A stretch of DNA of 39,798 bases from JAICYJ01 sp045806525 (GCA_045806525.1 JBJMJD010000088.1:1-39798); one strand, 5' to 3'. Shown: positions 30,510 through 39,061, counted from the first letter of the stretch. The notes: generated by a model not told the origin, from the sequence alone. Numbers and translations are program-made.

Positions 30510-32588
30510 TCAGGCGGCGAAGCTGTCGGACTGCTGGTTCTCGCCCTCGGTGTAGTCGGCGCTGGTTGCCTGCTGGAGCAGTTCGTGGTCGAGCACGAAC
30601 CGGCGCATCAGCTGCTTCTCCTGCTCCGTGCGGTCCGGCTGCTCGGCCAGGTCCTTGACCCGGTCGACGATCCCGCCCGGCTCCAGGAACGGCCGCAGCC
30701 GCCGGTGATCCAGCCGGTTCTCGACCCGCGGCCCGCGTGCGCTCGCGCTGGGCTGCCCGGCGCTGCGCATGAACGGCTGCAGGAACGCGACCAGCCCCTC
30801 GTCCGTTTCGATCGACCGCGACACCCATGCCCTGCACTCGCCGCGGTTCCAGCTCGCCCAGCAGGTCAGCGCGTCGCCCATCTTGGGGGCGCCCAGCAGG
30901 CTGCCGCCCTCGGCCTCGTCGCGCACCGCCGTCAGCGCCAGGTTCTCGACCTGCGCCAACTGCGACAGCGTCACCAGCGTCTCGGCGCCCTCCGTCCACT
31001 CGCCGCCGTACTTCCCGTGCTGCTGGCCGAGCATGATCACGATGTCGGTCGTGGTCGCGATCGAGCCGCCGCTGCCGATGCCCTCTTCCAGCAGCGACAC
31101 GCGCTCGTCCTGCTCCACCTGCAGCAGCAGCCGCCGCACGATCCGGCGTAGGTGCTGCGAGATATCGATGTCCAGCCGCCCGCTCTCCTCGCGCCGCAGC
31201 AGCTCGTTGGCCGCCTGGAACAGCGCCCGCATCGCCGCCTCCATCTCCTCGCGCTCGCCGCTCTCGCCGATGTGATTCTCGAGCCGGCCGAGGAACGCCT
31301 GCAGCCGCTGCGGCGCGTCCGGGCCGGGGTCGCGGGCGAGCTCGATCAGCGTGGCCGCGAACTGGTTGGTGTCGCCGAAGTGCTCCAGCTTCGACGCCAG
31401 GTCGGCGTTCGAGATGCCGCCGCTGGGGACCGCCAGCTGGAAGTAGACGGGGAACGTCTCCTCGCTGGCCACCAGCAGCAGCGTTCGCCACGTGTCCTCC
31501 GGCATCGTCGCCAGCACCCGCGCGCCCAGGATGTCACCCAGCCGCGGGAACAGCCGCAGCAGCAGGTTCGTGGCGCGCGAGCGATCAGCCTCCGAGAGCT
31601 GCTCGCCCCAAGCCTCGTGGTAGCGCTTGGTCTCGCCGAGCGATCCGTCCTCGTCGCGCCGCGCGCTGATCGGCAGCAGGAACGCCGACGGCCGCCGCCG
31701 CACCGCGTCGTAGGCCACGGGGCAGAACAGCCGCAGCGTCTCGAGCGCCGTGAAGTCGATCGGGTTGACCTCGCCCCTGACCGCCGCGTACGTGGCCACG
31801 GTCGCGTTCACCAGACGGACAACGTCGCGCGGCGTGCGCAAAAACGGATCGATCGCGTGCGTGCAGATGTCGACCCAGTAGTCCGGATGCACCAGCCCGC
31901 CCTCGCGGGCCTCGGTCAGCACCGGCTCCATACGGTCGACGAACATCTGCTGCAACAGCGCACGGTCGGCCAGCGGCAGGTCGATCTCGAGCTGCAGCGT
32001 CCTGTCGATCCCGTCGCCGTCGACCAGGTCGCGGCTGAGCGAGATCACGAACACCAGGTTGGCGATCGGGGCGGCCGACGCCAGCAGCCGTCGCAGCTCC
32101 GCCAAGCGATCCGGCGCCAGCCGGTCGGCGTCGTCGATCAGCACCACCACGCGCTTGTCGCCGGCGCCGAGCGTCGCAGCCACCTTTGCCCGCAGCGCCG
32201 AGATCTGCGCGGGGTCGGGAAGCTGGTCGGAGCTCGACCCGAGCGCCGCCGACGCCAGCAGCTGCACGAACCGCAGCTCCAGATCGGCGCCGCCGGACAG
32301 CAGCCAGGGATTCCAGTCGACCACCGTCCACTTGCCCGCCGACGGGTGCGCGCGCAGCGCCGACCGGGTCAGGTTGAGCGTGGTCGTGCGCCCGCCGCCG
32401 GGGTCGCCGTAGAGGCCGACCGTCATCCCGTCCTTGGGTGAAAGCGTCGCGATCACCGAGGCCAGGTGCGCCGCAAACGCGGCATGGCCGAGCGCATCGG
32501 CCGACGCGTCGCTCAGCGGCCGATCGGGTGACAGCTCCGAAGCGTGTGTGGGCGTTTCGATGTGCGGCCTCGCGATCCAGTTTTCCAA
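30510..32588 (-). CDS. KAP-family P-loop NTPase with Walker A Lys replaced by Arg
   Basis: The 692-residue protein has the KAP arrangement: N-terminal DRPLSDASADALGHAAFAAHLASVI, Walker A at about 61-68 (GDPGGGRT; the usual Lys of GK[ST] is Arg67), Walker B and the following Arg (VVVLIDDADRLAPD, Asp152-Asp153), then a helical C-terminal part of about 450 residues. No membrane insert is obvious, unlike many KAP proteins. Start TTG after GAGGAAGG. KAP NTPases often belong to membrane-linked defence or signalling systems; here there is no partner gene. The Arg substitution may impair ATP hydrolysis. It is flanked by tRNA-His and tRNA-Leu. Confidence 0.82.
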   Translation of the reverse strand: MENWIARPHIETPTHASELSPDRPLSDASADALGHAAFAAHLASVIATLSPKDGMTVGLYGDPGGGRTTTLNLTRSALRAHPSAGKWTVVDWNPWLLSGGADLELRFVQLLASAALGSSSDQLPDPAQISALRAKVAATLGAGDKRVVVLIDDADRLAPDRLAELRRLLASAAPIANLVFVISLSRDLVDGDGIDRTLQLEIDLPLADRALLQQMFVDRMEPVLTEAREGGLVHPDYWVDICTHAIDPFLRTPRDVVRLVNATVATYAAVRGEVNPIDFTALETLRLFCPVAYDAVRRRPSAFLLPISARRDEDGSLGETKRYHEAWGEQLSEADRSRATNLLLRLFPRLGDILGARVLATMPEDTWRTLLLVASEETFPVYFQLAVPSGGISNADLASKLEHFGDTNQFAATLIELARDPGPDAPQRLQAFLGRLENHIGESGEREEMEAAMRALFQAANELLRREESGRLDIDISQHLRRIVRRLLLQVEQDERVSLLEEGIGSGGSIATTTDIVIMLGQQHGKYGGEWTEGAETLVTLSQLAQVENLALTAVRDEAEGGSLLGAPKMGDALTCWASWNRGECRAWVSRSIETDEGLVAFLQPFMRSAGQPSASARGPRVENRLDHRRLRPFLEPGGIVDRVKDLAEQPDRTEQEKQLMRRFVLDHELLQQATSADYTEGENQQSDSFAA

Positions 32589-32663
32589 CCTTCCTCATCG
32601 GCGCAATGCTGCCGGGTCTTGATCGAAATCGCCGGAGCATCGAATAACCTCCTCCAGACACGC

Positions 32664-32746
32664 GCGGGCGTGGCGGAATTGGTAGACGCGCCGGCCTTAG
32701 GAGCCGGTGGCTTCAGGCCGTGGAGGTTCGAGTCCTCTCGCCCGCA
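32664..32746 (+). tRNA. tRNA-Leu (anticodon TAG)
   Basis: A class II tRNA: acceptor GCGGGCG/CGCCCGC, anticodon stem CCGGC/GCCGG with loop CTTAGGA, a long variable arm (TGGCTTCAGGCCG) and T arm GAGG-TTCGAGT-CCTC. The discriminator is A and CCA is not encoded. Confidence 0.95.
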
Positions 32747-32831
32747 TTCGCGGAGGTCTCCGCAGCAGATCGTCGTCGGCATTCGCCGGCGCAGAGTTTG
32801 GCGACCCCCTTCGGGGGGCACTGAACGTACG

Positions 32832-33968
32832 GTGAGCACCAACTCCCGAGCCGAAGACGGTGGCGCTGCGGTGTCCTCCACCGTCGGCCTCGCCCCGCGC
32901 CAGATCACCGTGGCCGAGACACCGCGCCACGTTGTGCTGGACATCCCGCTGCGCGTGATCGCAAAGGTGCTCTTCTCGGTGTTCGTGTTCACCCTCGCCG
33001 TGTCGCTGCTCGCGAGCGTCCGCACCGTCCTGATCTGGGTCGGCCTGGCGCTGTTCATCGCCGTCGCGCTGAACCCGGCCGTCGTCCAGGTCGAGCGCGT
33101 GATGCGCCGCACCTGGGCCGTGGTGACGGTGTTCCTGGCGTTCGTGGTCGGCCTGCTTGCGGTGCTGGCGTTGCTGGTCGCGCCGTTCGTCGGTCAGATC
33201 GACCGCATCCCTGAGAGCGCCCCGCAGGCGGCGAACCGCCTAGCGAGGAATCCCTTCATCCATCGCCTCGACCAGCACTATCAGGTCATCGACAAGCTTA
33301 AGGCGCACGCGAACGAGCTGCCCGACATCGTGTTCGGCGCCGCCGGGACGGTGGTGAACGGCGTCGCCGCGACGGTTACCGTGCTGTTCCTGGCGGCCTT
33401 CGTGCTGTTCGAGCTGCCGCAGATCAACGAGCTGATCCTGTCCCAGCTGCGGCCCAAGGGTGCCGACCGCGCCCGCGAGATCGGCGGGCACATCAACCGT
33501 ACCGTCGGCGGCTACGTCGCCGGCAACCTGCTGATCTCGGTGATAGCCGGCGTCGTCGCCGCGTTGACGCTCTGGATCCTGCACATCCCCTACGCGCTGA
33601 CGATGGGAGTCGTGGTGGCGATCGGCGACCTTGTGCCGCTGGTAGGCGCCACGATCGCGATGATCCTGGTGATCGCGGTCGCCTACTTCGCAGGCGGCAC
33701 CACCGATGGCATCATCGTGTTCGTCGTGACAATGGTCTATCAGCAGGTCGAAAACCACCTGATCCAGCCGGCCGTCTACCGCCGTACGGTGCAGATGCCG
33801 GCGCTGGTGGTGCTGATCGCCGTGCTCACCGGCGCCGCACTGCTGGGCATACTCGGTGCGCTGATCGCGATCCCGATCGCCGGCACGATCCAGGTGGTGG
33901 TGAAGGACCTGCTGCACGAGCGGGCAGAGCGCATCGCCGACCAGGAGCCGGTCGCACGGTCGGGCTGA
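32832..33968 (+). CDS. AI-2E-family (PerM-like) membrane transporter
   Basis: The 378-residue protein has about eight hydrophobic helices and the family layout: two helices near 45-85, helices near 90-115, a soluble helical region near 120-160, then the C-terminal helix set with GGYVAGNLLISVIAGVVAALTLWILHIPYALTMGVVVAIGDLVPLVGATIAMI and VVTMVYQQVENHLIQPAVYRRTVQMPALVVLIAVLTGAALLGILGALIAIP, the family's most conserved region. Substrates of this family are diverse and often unproved. The start is GTG. It lies 85 nt after tRNA-Leu. Confidence 0.88.
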   Translation: MSTNSRAEDGGAAVSSTVGLAPRQITVAETPRHVVLDIPLRVIAKVLFSVFVFTLAVSLLASVRTVLIWVGLALFIAVALNPAVVQVERVMRRTWAVVTVFLAFVVGLLAVLALLVAPFVGQIDRIPESAPQAANRLARNPFIHRLDQHYQVIDKLKAHANELPDIVFGAAGTVVNGVAATVTVLFLAAFVLFELPQINELILSQLRPKGADRAREIGGHINRTVGGYVAGNLLISVIAGVVAALTLWILHIPYALTMGVVVAIGDLVPLVGATIAMILVIAVAYFAGGTTDGIIVFVVTMVYQQVENHLIQPAVYRRTVQMPALVVLIAVLTGAALLGILGALIAIPIAGTIQVVVKDLLHERAERIADQEPVARSG

Positions 33969-33989
33969 CCGCCCGACGCCCGATATTCG

Positions 33990-33995
33990 TATACT
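33990..33995 (+). promoter_or_regulatory. -10 box of the 56-residue gene, leaderless arrangement
   Basis: TATACT is followed by exactly 6 nt and then the ATG, so the transcript probably begins at the A of the start codon. CTGACC at 33965-33970 is a weak -35 (19-nt spacing). Confidence 0.55.
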
Positions 33996-34001
33996 CGCGA
34001 C

Positions 34002-34172
34002 ATGCAACTACCCACCGATCGGGCGATCACGGTGCGCTTCATCGACGGCAAGGAGTTGACGGTCAAGGTCCACGAATCCGACCAGCTCGGCATCCTGGTC
34101 GAGTCGGCGGAGGGGCAGACGCGGACGATCGTGATCCCCTGGAGCGCCATCAATCAGGTCACCTGGCAGTAA
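34002..34172 (+). CDS. 56-residue beta-rich (SH3/Sm-like pattern) protein
   Basis: The protein alternates hydrophobic residues over its whole length (ITVRFIDGKELTVKVHES, LGILVESAEGQTRTIVIPWSAINQVTW), the pattern of a five-strand small barrel, as in Sm/Hfq-like or SH3-like folds. It ends with a conserved-looking WSAINQVTW. There is no signal peptide or Cys. Its leaderless start lacks any ribosome site. It is short but has good codon use in frame. Followed by a structured 103-nt gap and a 24-residue gene. RNA binding is only suggested by the fold pattern. Confidence 0.65.
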   Translation: MQLPTDRAITVRFIDGKELTVKVHESDQLGILVESAEGQTRTIVIPWSAINQVTWQ

Positions 34173-34275
34173 GGTGATACGGTGGGGAGGTCGCGGCACA
34201 ACCCTGTCGCGGCGCGCGTGGCGCAAAGACACCGGCCATCCGTCCATGGTACGTAATGGCTGAAGGGAGGCCGGG
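34173..34275 (+). promoter_or_regulatory. structured leader that can hide the ribosome site of the 24-residue gene
   Basis: CCGGCC (34232-34237) can pair with GGCCGG (34269-34274), which includes the spacer between the GGGAGG site and the GTG start. An inner stem CGGCCAT/ATGGCTG can form instead. The segment GCGCAAAGACACCGG faintly resembles the conserved core of class I cyclic-di-GMP aptamers (CGCAAAGCC...). This is a weak, unproved riboswitch candidate. Confidence 0.3.
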
Positions 34276-34350
34276 GTGCTCTACATTCTCATCATTCTGA
34301 TCATCGCTGCTGTGGCGTTCTACATGTACCGCCGTCGCACGAACGCCTGA
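34276..34350 (+). CDS. 24-residue single-helix membrane microprotein
   Basis: The GTG start follows GGGAGG by 6 nt, a strong ribosome site. The peptide is an almost continuous hydrophobic helix (LYILIILIIAAVAFYMY, about residues 2-18) ending in RRRTNA, so it should insert with its basic tail inside the cell. Such microproteins often bind larger membrane proteins. It lies downstream of the 56-residue gene and could share its transcript. Confidence 0.6.
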   Translation: MLYILIILIIAAVAFYMYRRRTNA

Positions 34351-34407
34351 TCGGCGGTGCTGCGTGTCCCGGCGCCATGAGCTCGGGACCAGGTATAGGT
34401 TGCGTGG

Positions 34408-35907
34408 GTGACTCGGCAACCGGAGCCACTGCTCGCGCTGCTTGACGCCGACGCAGATCGCACCGCCCTGATCTGCCCCGACGCGGACGTCCGCCTCAGT
34501 TACGCGGAGCTGGCCGAGCGGGTGGACGGGCTGGCCGGGAAGCTGCAGGCCGCCGGGGTTGCGCCGGAAGACCGCGTCGCGGTGGTGCTGCCCAACGGCG
34601 TCGAGCTGGTCGCGATCCTGTTCGCGCTGGCCTCGCTGGGTGCGGCCACCGTGCCGCTCAACCCGGCCTACACCGAGCCCGAGTTCCGCTTCTACCTCGA
34701 CGACCTGGTACCGCAGCTGCTGCTGATCGGCGAGTCGGCGTCGCCGAACGCGCGGGCGGCGGCCGGCGAGATCCCGATTGCCGACGTGGTGGCCGCCGCG
34801 CCCGGCCGGCCGGTCGACCTGCGCGCCGCCGGCCGCGCGCTTCCCGCAGCCGGCTCGAACGGGTTCGGCACGCCCGAGCAGATGGTGCTGCTGCTGCACA
34901 CCAGCGGCACCACCTCCCGCCCCAAGCAGGTGCCGCTGCTGCAGCGCAACCTGACCGCCCAGGCGCGGTCGATAGCCGCCCACTACGCGCTCACATGCGA
35001 CGACGTGTCGTTCTGCGCGATGCCGCTGTTCCACGTCCACGGGCTGATCGCTTCCACCCTTGCCCCGCTGGCCGCGGGCGGCACGGTGATCGTGCCCCGC
35101 CGCTTCAGCCCACGCCGGTTCTGGGCGCAGGCCGCGGCCGGGTCGGCCACCTGGCTCTCGGCCGGCCCGACGCTGCACCGGATGATCCTGGATCACGCCG
35201 TCGAAGGGGATGTACGCCTGCGGTTCGCGCGCTCGTGCAGCTCCGCGCTGTCACCCCAGCTGATGCGCGAGGCCGAGGCTCGCTACGGCGCCCCCATGGT
35301 CGAGGCCTACGGCATGACCGAGGCCACCCACCAGATCGCCTCCAACCCGCTGCCGCCGGCGGAGCGGCACGAGGGATCGGTGGGAATCCCGGCCGGTGCC
35401 GAGCTGCGGATCGTCGACGCGGACGGCGACGACGTGGAGCCGGGCGCGACCGGCGAGGTCGCGGTCCGCGGCCCCGGGCTCACCCCCGGCTATCTCAACA
35501 ACGACCAGGCGAACGCCGAGGCGTTCTTCGATGAGTGGTTTCGCACCGGCGACCAGGGGCGCGTCGACGACGGCTACCTGCGGCTGCTGGGCCGGCTGAA
35601 GGAGATGATCATCCGCGGCGGTGAGAACATCTCGCCCTACGAGATCGAGGCGGTGCTGCTCGCGCACCCGCAGGTGGCCGAGGCCGTGGCCTTCGGCGTC
35701 GATGACGACAAGTACGGCCAGACCGTGGCCGCGGCCGTTGTCCTGGAAGGCGACGCCAGCGGGGACGAGCTGCGGCGCCATGCGGCGCACTCGCTGGCGC
35801 CGTTCAAGGTACCCGACCGCATCCACCTGCTGGACGAGATCCCAAAGACGCCGACCGGCAAGGTGCAGCGTCCGCGGATGGCCGCCCATCTGGAGCAGCA
35901 GGGTTGA
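34408..35907 (+). CDS. AMP-forming acyl-CoA synthetase, oxalate-CoA ligase (AAE3)-like
   Basis: The 499-residue ANL-superfamily enzyme activates an acid as acyl-AMP and then forms its CoA thioester. The AMP-binding loop is LHTSGTTSRPKQVPL, with Gln for the usual Gly. The segments PLFHVHGLIASTLAPLAAGG, ARSCSSALSP, EAYGMTEATHQIASNPLPP and WFRTGDQG follow, and the end PKTPTGKVQR holds the catalytic Lys. The sequence around these motifs closely resembles plant/yeast oxalate-CoA ligase, including HVHGL and MTEATH. No oxalyl-CoA decarboxylase gene is nearby, so other short or aromatic acids remain possible. Its stop overlaps the reductase start. Confidence 0.87.
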   Translation: MTRQPEPLLALLDADADRTALICPDADVRLSYAELAERVDGLAGKLQAAGVAPEDRVAVVLPNGVELVAILFALASLGAATVPLNPAYTEPEFRFYLDDLVPQLLLIGESASPNARAAAGEIPIADVVAAAPGRPVDLRAAGRALPAAGSNGFGTPEQMVLLLHTSGTTSRPKQVPLLQRNLTAQARSIAAHYALTCDDVSFCAMPLFHVHGLIASTLAPLAAGGTVIVPRRFSPRRFWAQAAAGSATWLSAGPTLHRMILDHAVEGDVRLRFARSCSSALSPQLMREAEARYGAPMVEAYGMTEATHQIASNPLPPAERHEGSVGIPAGAELRIVDADGDDVEPGATGEVAVRGPGLTPGYLNNDQANAEAFFDEWFRTGDQGRVDDGYLRLLGRLKEMIIRGGENISPYEIEAVLLAHPQVAEAVAFGVDDDKYGQTVAAAVVLEGDASGDELRRHAAHSLAPFKVPDRIHLLDEIPKTPTGKVQRPRMAAHLEQQG

Positions 35908-36884
35908 GGTTCGCGGTGCTCGGCGCCGGCGCGATCGGCGCCTACCTGGGCGCCGCGCTGGCGCAGGCGGGCAGCGACGTCACGCTGATCGCCCGCGGCC
36001 CGCACCTGCACGCGATGATCGAGCACGGCGTGCGGGTGCAGAGCCCGCGAGGCGACTTCACCAGCCACCCGGCCGCCACCGCCGACATCGATGCGCTGGC
36101 CGAGGCCGACGTGATCGTGATCGGCCTGAAGGCCCACAGCCTGCCCGAGCTGGCACCGGCGATCGGCGAGCGCCTGCGGCCGGGGGCGGTGGTCGTGCCC
36201 GCCCAGAACGGGCTGCCCTGGTGGTACTTCCAGGGGCAGCACGGGCCGCTCGCCGGGCGCACGCTGGAGAGCGTCGATCCCGGCGGCGTGATCAGCCGCT
36301 CGATCGCGACCGACCGCATCGTCGGCTGTGTCGTGTATTGCTCGACCGAGATCGTGGAGGCGGGCGTGATCCGGCACATCGAGGGCACGCGCTTCACCAT
36401 CGGCACGCCGGACGGGGTGGCCACCGAGCGCTGCGGCGAGATCTCCCGGGCGCTGGTCTCGGCCCGGCTCAAGTGCTCGTTCGACGAGCAGCTGCGCCGC
36501 CAGATCTGGCTGAAGCTGGTCGGCAACGCCGCCTTCAACCCGATCACCACCATCACCCACTCGACCATGGGCGGGCTGCGCGGCTCCGAGCGTGCCCTGG
36601 CCTACATCCGCGTCGTGATGGAGGAGTGCGCGGCCGTCGCCGCATCGGTCGGAGTCGAGCTGCCGATCTCGATCGACCGGCGGCTGGAGGCGGGGCTGGC
36701 GGTCGGCGACCATCGCACGTCGATGCTGCAGGACTTCGAGGCGGGCAAGCAGCTGGAGCTGGGCTGCATGGTGGACGCCGTGGTCGAGGTGGCCGCGATG
36801 ACCGGCATACCGGTGCCGAACCTGACCGCCCTGAGCGAGCTCACCGGAGCGCTCGAGCAGTTCCGCGACGCAGCATCTCCGTGA
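35904..36884 (+). CDS. ApbA/PanE-family 2-oxoacid (ketopantoate-type) reductase
   Basis: The 326-residue NADPH-dependent reductase begins with the Rossmann motif LGAGAIGAYLGAALAQAG. The catalytic Lys lies in QIWLKLVGNAAFNPITTITHS, and the C-terminal Ser/Asp region follows. Members reduce 2-dehydropantoate or other branched 2-oxoacids. The start is TTG overlapping the ligase stop by 4 nt, so the two proteins are coupled. Whether it makes pantoate is uncertain; no panB or panC is adjacent. Confidence 0.88.
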   Translation: MRFAVLGAGAIGAYLGAALAQAGSDVTLIARGPHLHAMIEHGVRVQSPRGDFTSHPAATADIDALAEADVIVIGLKAHSLPELAPAIGERLRPGAVVVPAQNGLPWWYFQGQHGPLAGRTLESVDPGGVISRSIATDRIVGCVVYCSTEIVEAGVIRHIEGTRFTIGTPDGVATERCGEISRALVSARLKCSFDEQLRRQIWLKLVGNAAFNPITTITHSTMGGLRGSERALAYIRVVMEECAAVAASVGVELPISIDRRLEAGLAVGDHRTSMLQDFEAGKQLELGCMVDAVVEVAAMTGIPVPNLTALSELTGALEQFRDAASP

Positions 36885-37151
36885 CCGGCGCGTGACACCG
36901 AAAACCGCAACGATCGTCACGCCGCCGTAACGATCCTGCCGCCACAGGGGAACGATCCGCACCGCCGGTCCCGCACGAACATCACGGTCCCCGACCGGCC
37001 ACCCGCGCAACCACGCGGCCGCGCACCACGCTCCCACAACGACCCGCAACGATGCTGTGCCGAACCGCCCCCGGCTGCCGAGTCGGGCTCTGAGCCCGTT
37101 AAGAGCGCGACGGGCGTTGCACGGCTGAGCGGGAAACGTGACCGACACCGT
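36885..37151. other. 267-bp tail-to-tail gap with GTSAC words and a palindrome
   Basis: No gene is seen. Between the ends of the reductase and DUF202 genes lie GTGAC/GTCAC words, CGGGCTCTGAGCCCG (37084-37098) and GCGTTGCA (37114-37121), the same combination as at 7.57-7.88 kb. Confidence 0.6.
37085..37097. repeat. palindrome GGGCTCTGAGCCC, copy 2
   Basis: Identical 13-bp palindrome to copy 1 at 7740-7752, with one extra base pair (C/G) outside, and again followed by GCGTTGCA. Confidence 0.7.
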
Positions 37152-37520
37152 CTAGCGGTTGAAGGCCATCAGCACCAGCGTGAACAGCCCCAGCAGCACG
37201 CCGGCCACGGTCATGATCAGCGTCCACAGCCTGTCCGGCGGCACGAAGTCGCCGTGCATCAGCGCGGCCTCGACCTTGCGCTCGCGGCGCAGGCCGTACC
37301 CGATGCAGGCGATCCCGATGATCGCGAAGCCGGCGCCGATCACCTGGTAGGGCCAGGTGCGCTGGGCGTTGCTCAGCTGCGGCACCACCTTGCCCGCGGC
37401 CAGGCTCACGGCCAGCGACGTGAGGCCGGTGCGCCACCAGGCCAGGTAGGTGCGCTCGTTGGCAAGCCGTGTGCGCCTGGTGGCATCCTGGGCATCGTCG
37501 AACCGTCGGCGCTCCTGCAT
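37152..37520 (-). CDS. DUF202 (YidH-family) membrane protein
   Basis: A 122-residue protein. The conserved start LANERTYLAWWRTGLTSLAVSLAAGKVVP and three hydrophobic helices (about 28-48, 58-78, 96-118) identify the DUF202/YidH family, whose function is unknown. It stands alone, divergent from the trigger-factor gene across 120 bp and tail to tail with the reductase gene. Confidence 0.88.
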   Translation of the reverse strand: MQERRRFDDAQDATRRTRLANERTYLAWWRTGLTSLAVSLAAGKVVPQLSNAQRTWPYQVIGAGFAIIGIACIGYGLRRERKVEAALMHGDFVPPDRLWTLIMTVAGVLLGLFTLVLMAFNR

Positions 37521-37640
37521 CAGGGTGACACTACCAACCCGCCGGACCGCTCTCGCCGCGGTGGCGCACCTCTCTGCCTACGACTAAGGTTAGACGGTCG
37601 CCGCGCGCTGCCCTCGTGGCGGCCGCCGACCGCCCGCCTT

Positions 37641-39050
37641 ATGAAGACTCAACTCGAAGAGCTTGATTCCAACCGCGTTCGGCTGACGGTCGAGGTGCCG
37701 GCCGACGATGTCGACCACGCCTTCGACCACGCGCTCGACGACCTCTCGCGATCCGTGCGCCTGCCCGGATTCCGCAAGGGCAAGGCTCCCAAGGGCCTGG
37801 TCATGCAGCGGATCGGACGCGACGCCGTGATCGAGGAGGCGCTGGAGCACCACCTGTCTGCCTGGTACCGGCGGGCCGTGGCCGTGTCGGGCATCGATCC
37901 GATCGACCGTCCCACCATCGACTGGTCGGACCAGCCGGTCGAGGGCGAGACATTCCACTTCAAGGCCGAGGTCGAGGTGAAGCCGCGCCCCACGGTCAGC
38001 TCCTACAAGGGCTTGACCGGCGTGCGCGCGCCCGTCGAGGTGCCGCGCGAGGCGATCGACGGCGAGCTGCAGCGGCTGCAGCTGACCGTGGCCGAGCTGA
38101 GCCCGGTCGAGCGCGGCGCCGAGCAGGGCGACTTCGTGGTGATCGACTTCGCCGGCTCAATGGACGGCACGCCGTTCGAGGGTGGCAGCGGCACCGACTA
38201 CGGCATCGAGCTGGGCGAGGGGCGACTGATCGCGGACCTCGAGAACGGCCTGACCGGCATGAAGGCGGGCGAGCAGCGCGACGTCGCTGTCACCTTCCCG
38301 GCGGACTACCCCGCCGAGCACCTGGCCGGCAAGGAGGCCAGCTTCGAGGTCACCATGAAGGACGTCAAGGAGCGGCTGCTGCCCGACCTGGACGACGAGT
38401 TCGCCAAGTCGGTCAGCGAGTTCGACACCCTCAAGGAGCTCGAGGCCGACATCACCTCGCGCTTCGAGGAGGCGCTGACCGAGGAGTCGAACCGCATCTT
38501 CCGCACGACCGTGCTCGACGACCTCGCCAAGCAGCTGACCAGCGAGCTGCCCGAGGCGCTCGTCCGCAGCCGCATGTCGGAGATGACCCGCAGCATGCTG
38601 GAGTCGCTGGCGGCGCGGGGGATGGAGATGTCCGACTACCTGCGCCTGACCGGCCAGAGCGCCGAGGAGATCGTCGCGTCGATGCGGCCCCAGGCTGAGG
38701 ACGGCGTCGCCAAGGATCTGGCGCTCGAGGCCGTTGCCGATGCAGAAAACATTGAGATCACCGACGAGATGATCGAGGCCTTCATCCGCGAGCAGTCGAC
38801 GCAGGGCGGGGAGAACCCCGACGAGATGGTGGAGCGGCTGATGGCAGACGCGGTCACGCTGACCTCACTGCGGATCGACCTGCGGCTGCAGAAGGCCCTC
38901 GACATCGTGGCCGACAACGCCAAGGAGATCTCGCCCGACCAGGCCGAGGCGCGAGAGAAGCTGTGGACCCCGGAGCAGGAATCCGAGGGCGCGGCCGCAA
39001 AACCCCCAAAGATCTGGACCCCCGGCTCAGCAGAGTCGCCCGGCGAATAG
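37641..39050 (+). CDS. tig: trigger factor, ribosome-associated chaperone
   Basis: A 469-residue protein of standard domain order: ribosome-binding N-domain (about 1-145) with GFRKGKAPKGLV at 43-54, FKBP-type prolyl isomerase domain (about 150-245), and the long helical C-domain. The end (about 430-469) is acidic and Pro-rich. It meets nascent chains at the ribosome exit. The in-frame open stretch upstream of the ATG is a high-GC artefact; the product starts MKTQLEELDSNRVRLTVEVP as usual. It leads the classic tig-clpP-clpX set. Confidence 0.95.
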   Translation: MKTQLEELDSNRVRLTVEVPADDVDHAFDHALDDLSRSVRLPGFRKGKAPKGLVMQRIGRDAVIEEALEHHLSAWYRRAVAVSGIDPIDRPTIDWSDQPVEGETFHFKAEVEVKPRPTVSSYKGLTGVRAPVEVPREAIDGELQRLQLTVAELSPVERGAEQGDFVVIDFAGSMDGTPFEGGSGTDYGIELGEGRLIADLENGLTGMKAGEQRDVAVTFPADYPAEHLAGKEASFEVTMKDVKERLLPDLDDEFAKSVSEFDTLKELEADITSRFEEALTEESNRIFRTTVLDDLAKQLTSELPEALVRSRMSEMTRSMLESLAARGMEMSDYLRLTGQSAEEIVASMRPQAEDGVAKDLALEAVADAENIEITDEMIEAFIREQSTQGGENPDEMVERLMADAVTLTSLRIDLRLQKALDIVADNAKEISPDQAEAREKLWTPEQESEGAAAKPPKIWTPGSAESPGE

Positions 39051-39061
39051 GAGAACCCCGA

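Noticed and set aside
32664..32746. tRNA-Leu as an integration site with a prophage or island next to it
   Set aside because: No integrase gene and no second copy of the tRNA 3' end could be seen nearby; only the KAP gene is accessory-looking.
37254..37640. Long N-terminal extension of trigger factor
   Set aside because: It overlaps the DUF202 gene antisense and has no trigger-factor similarity; the normal start is the ATG at 37641.
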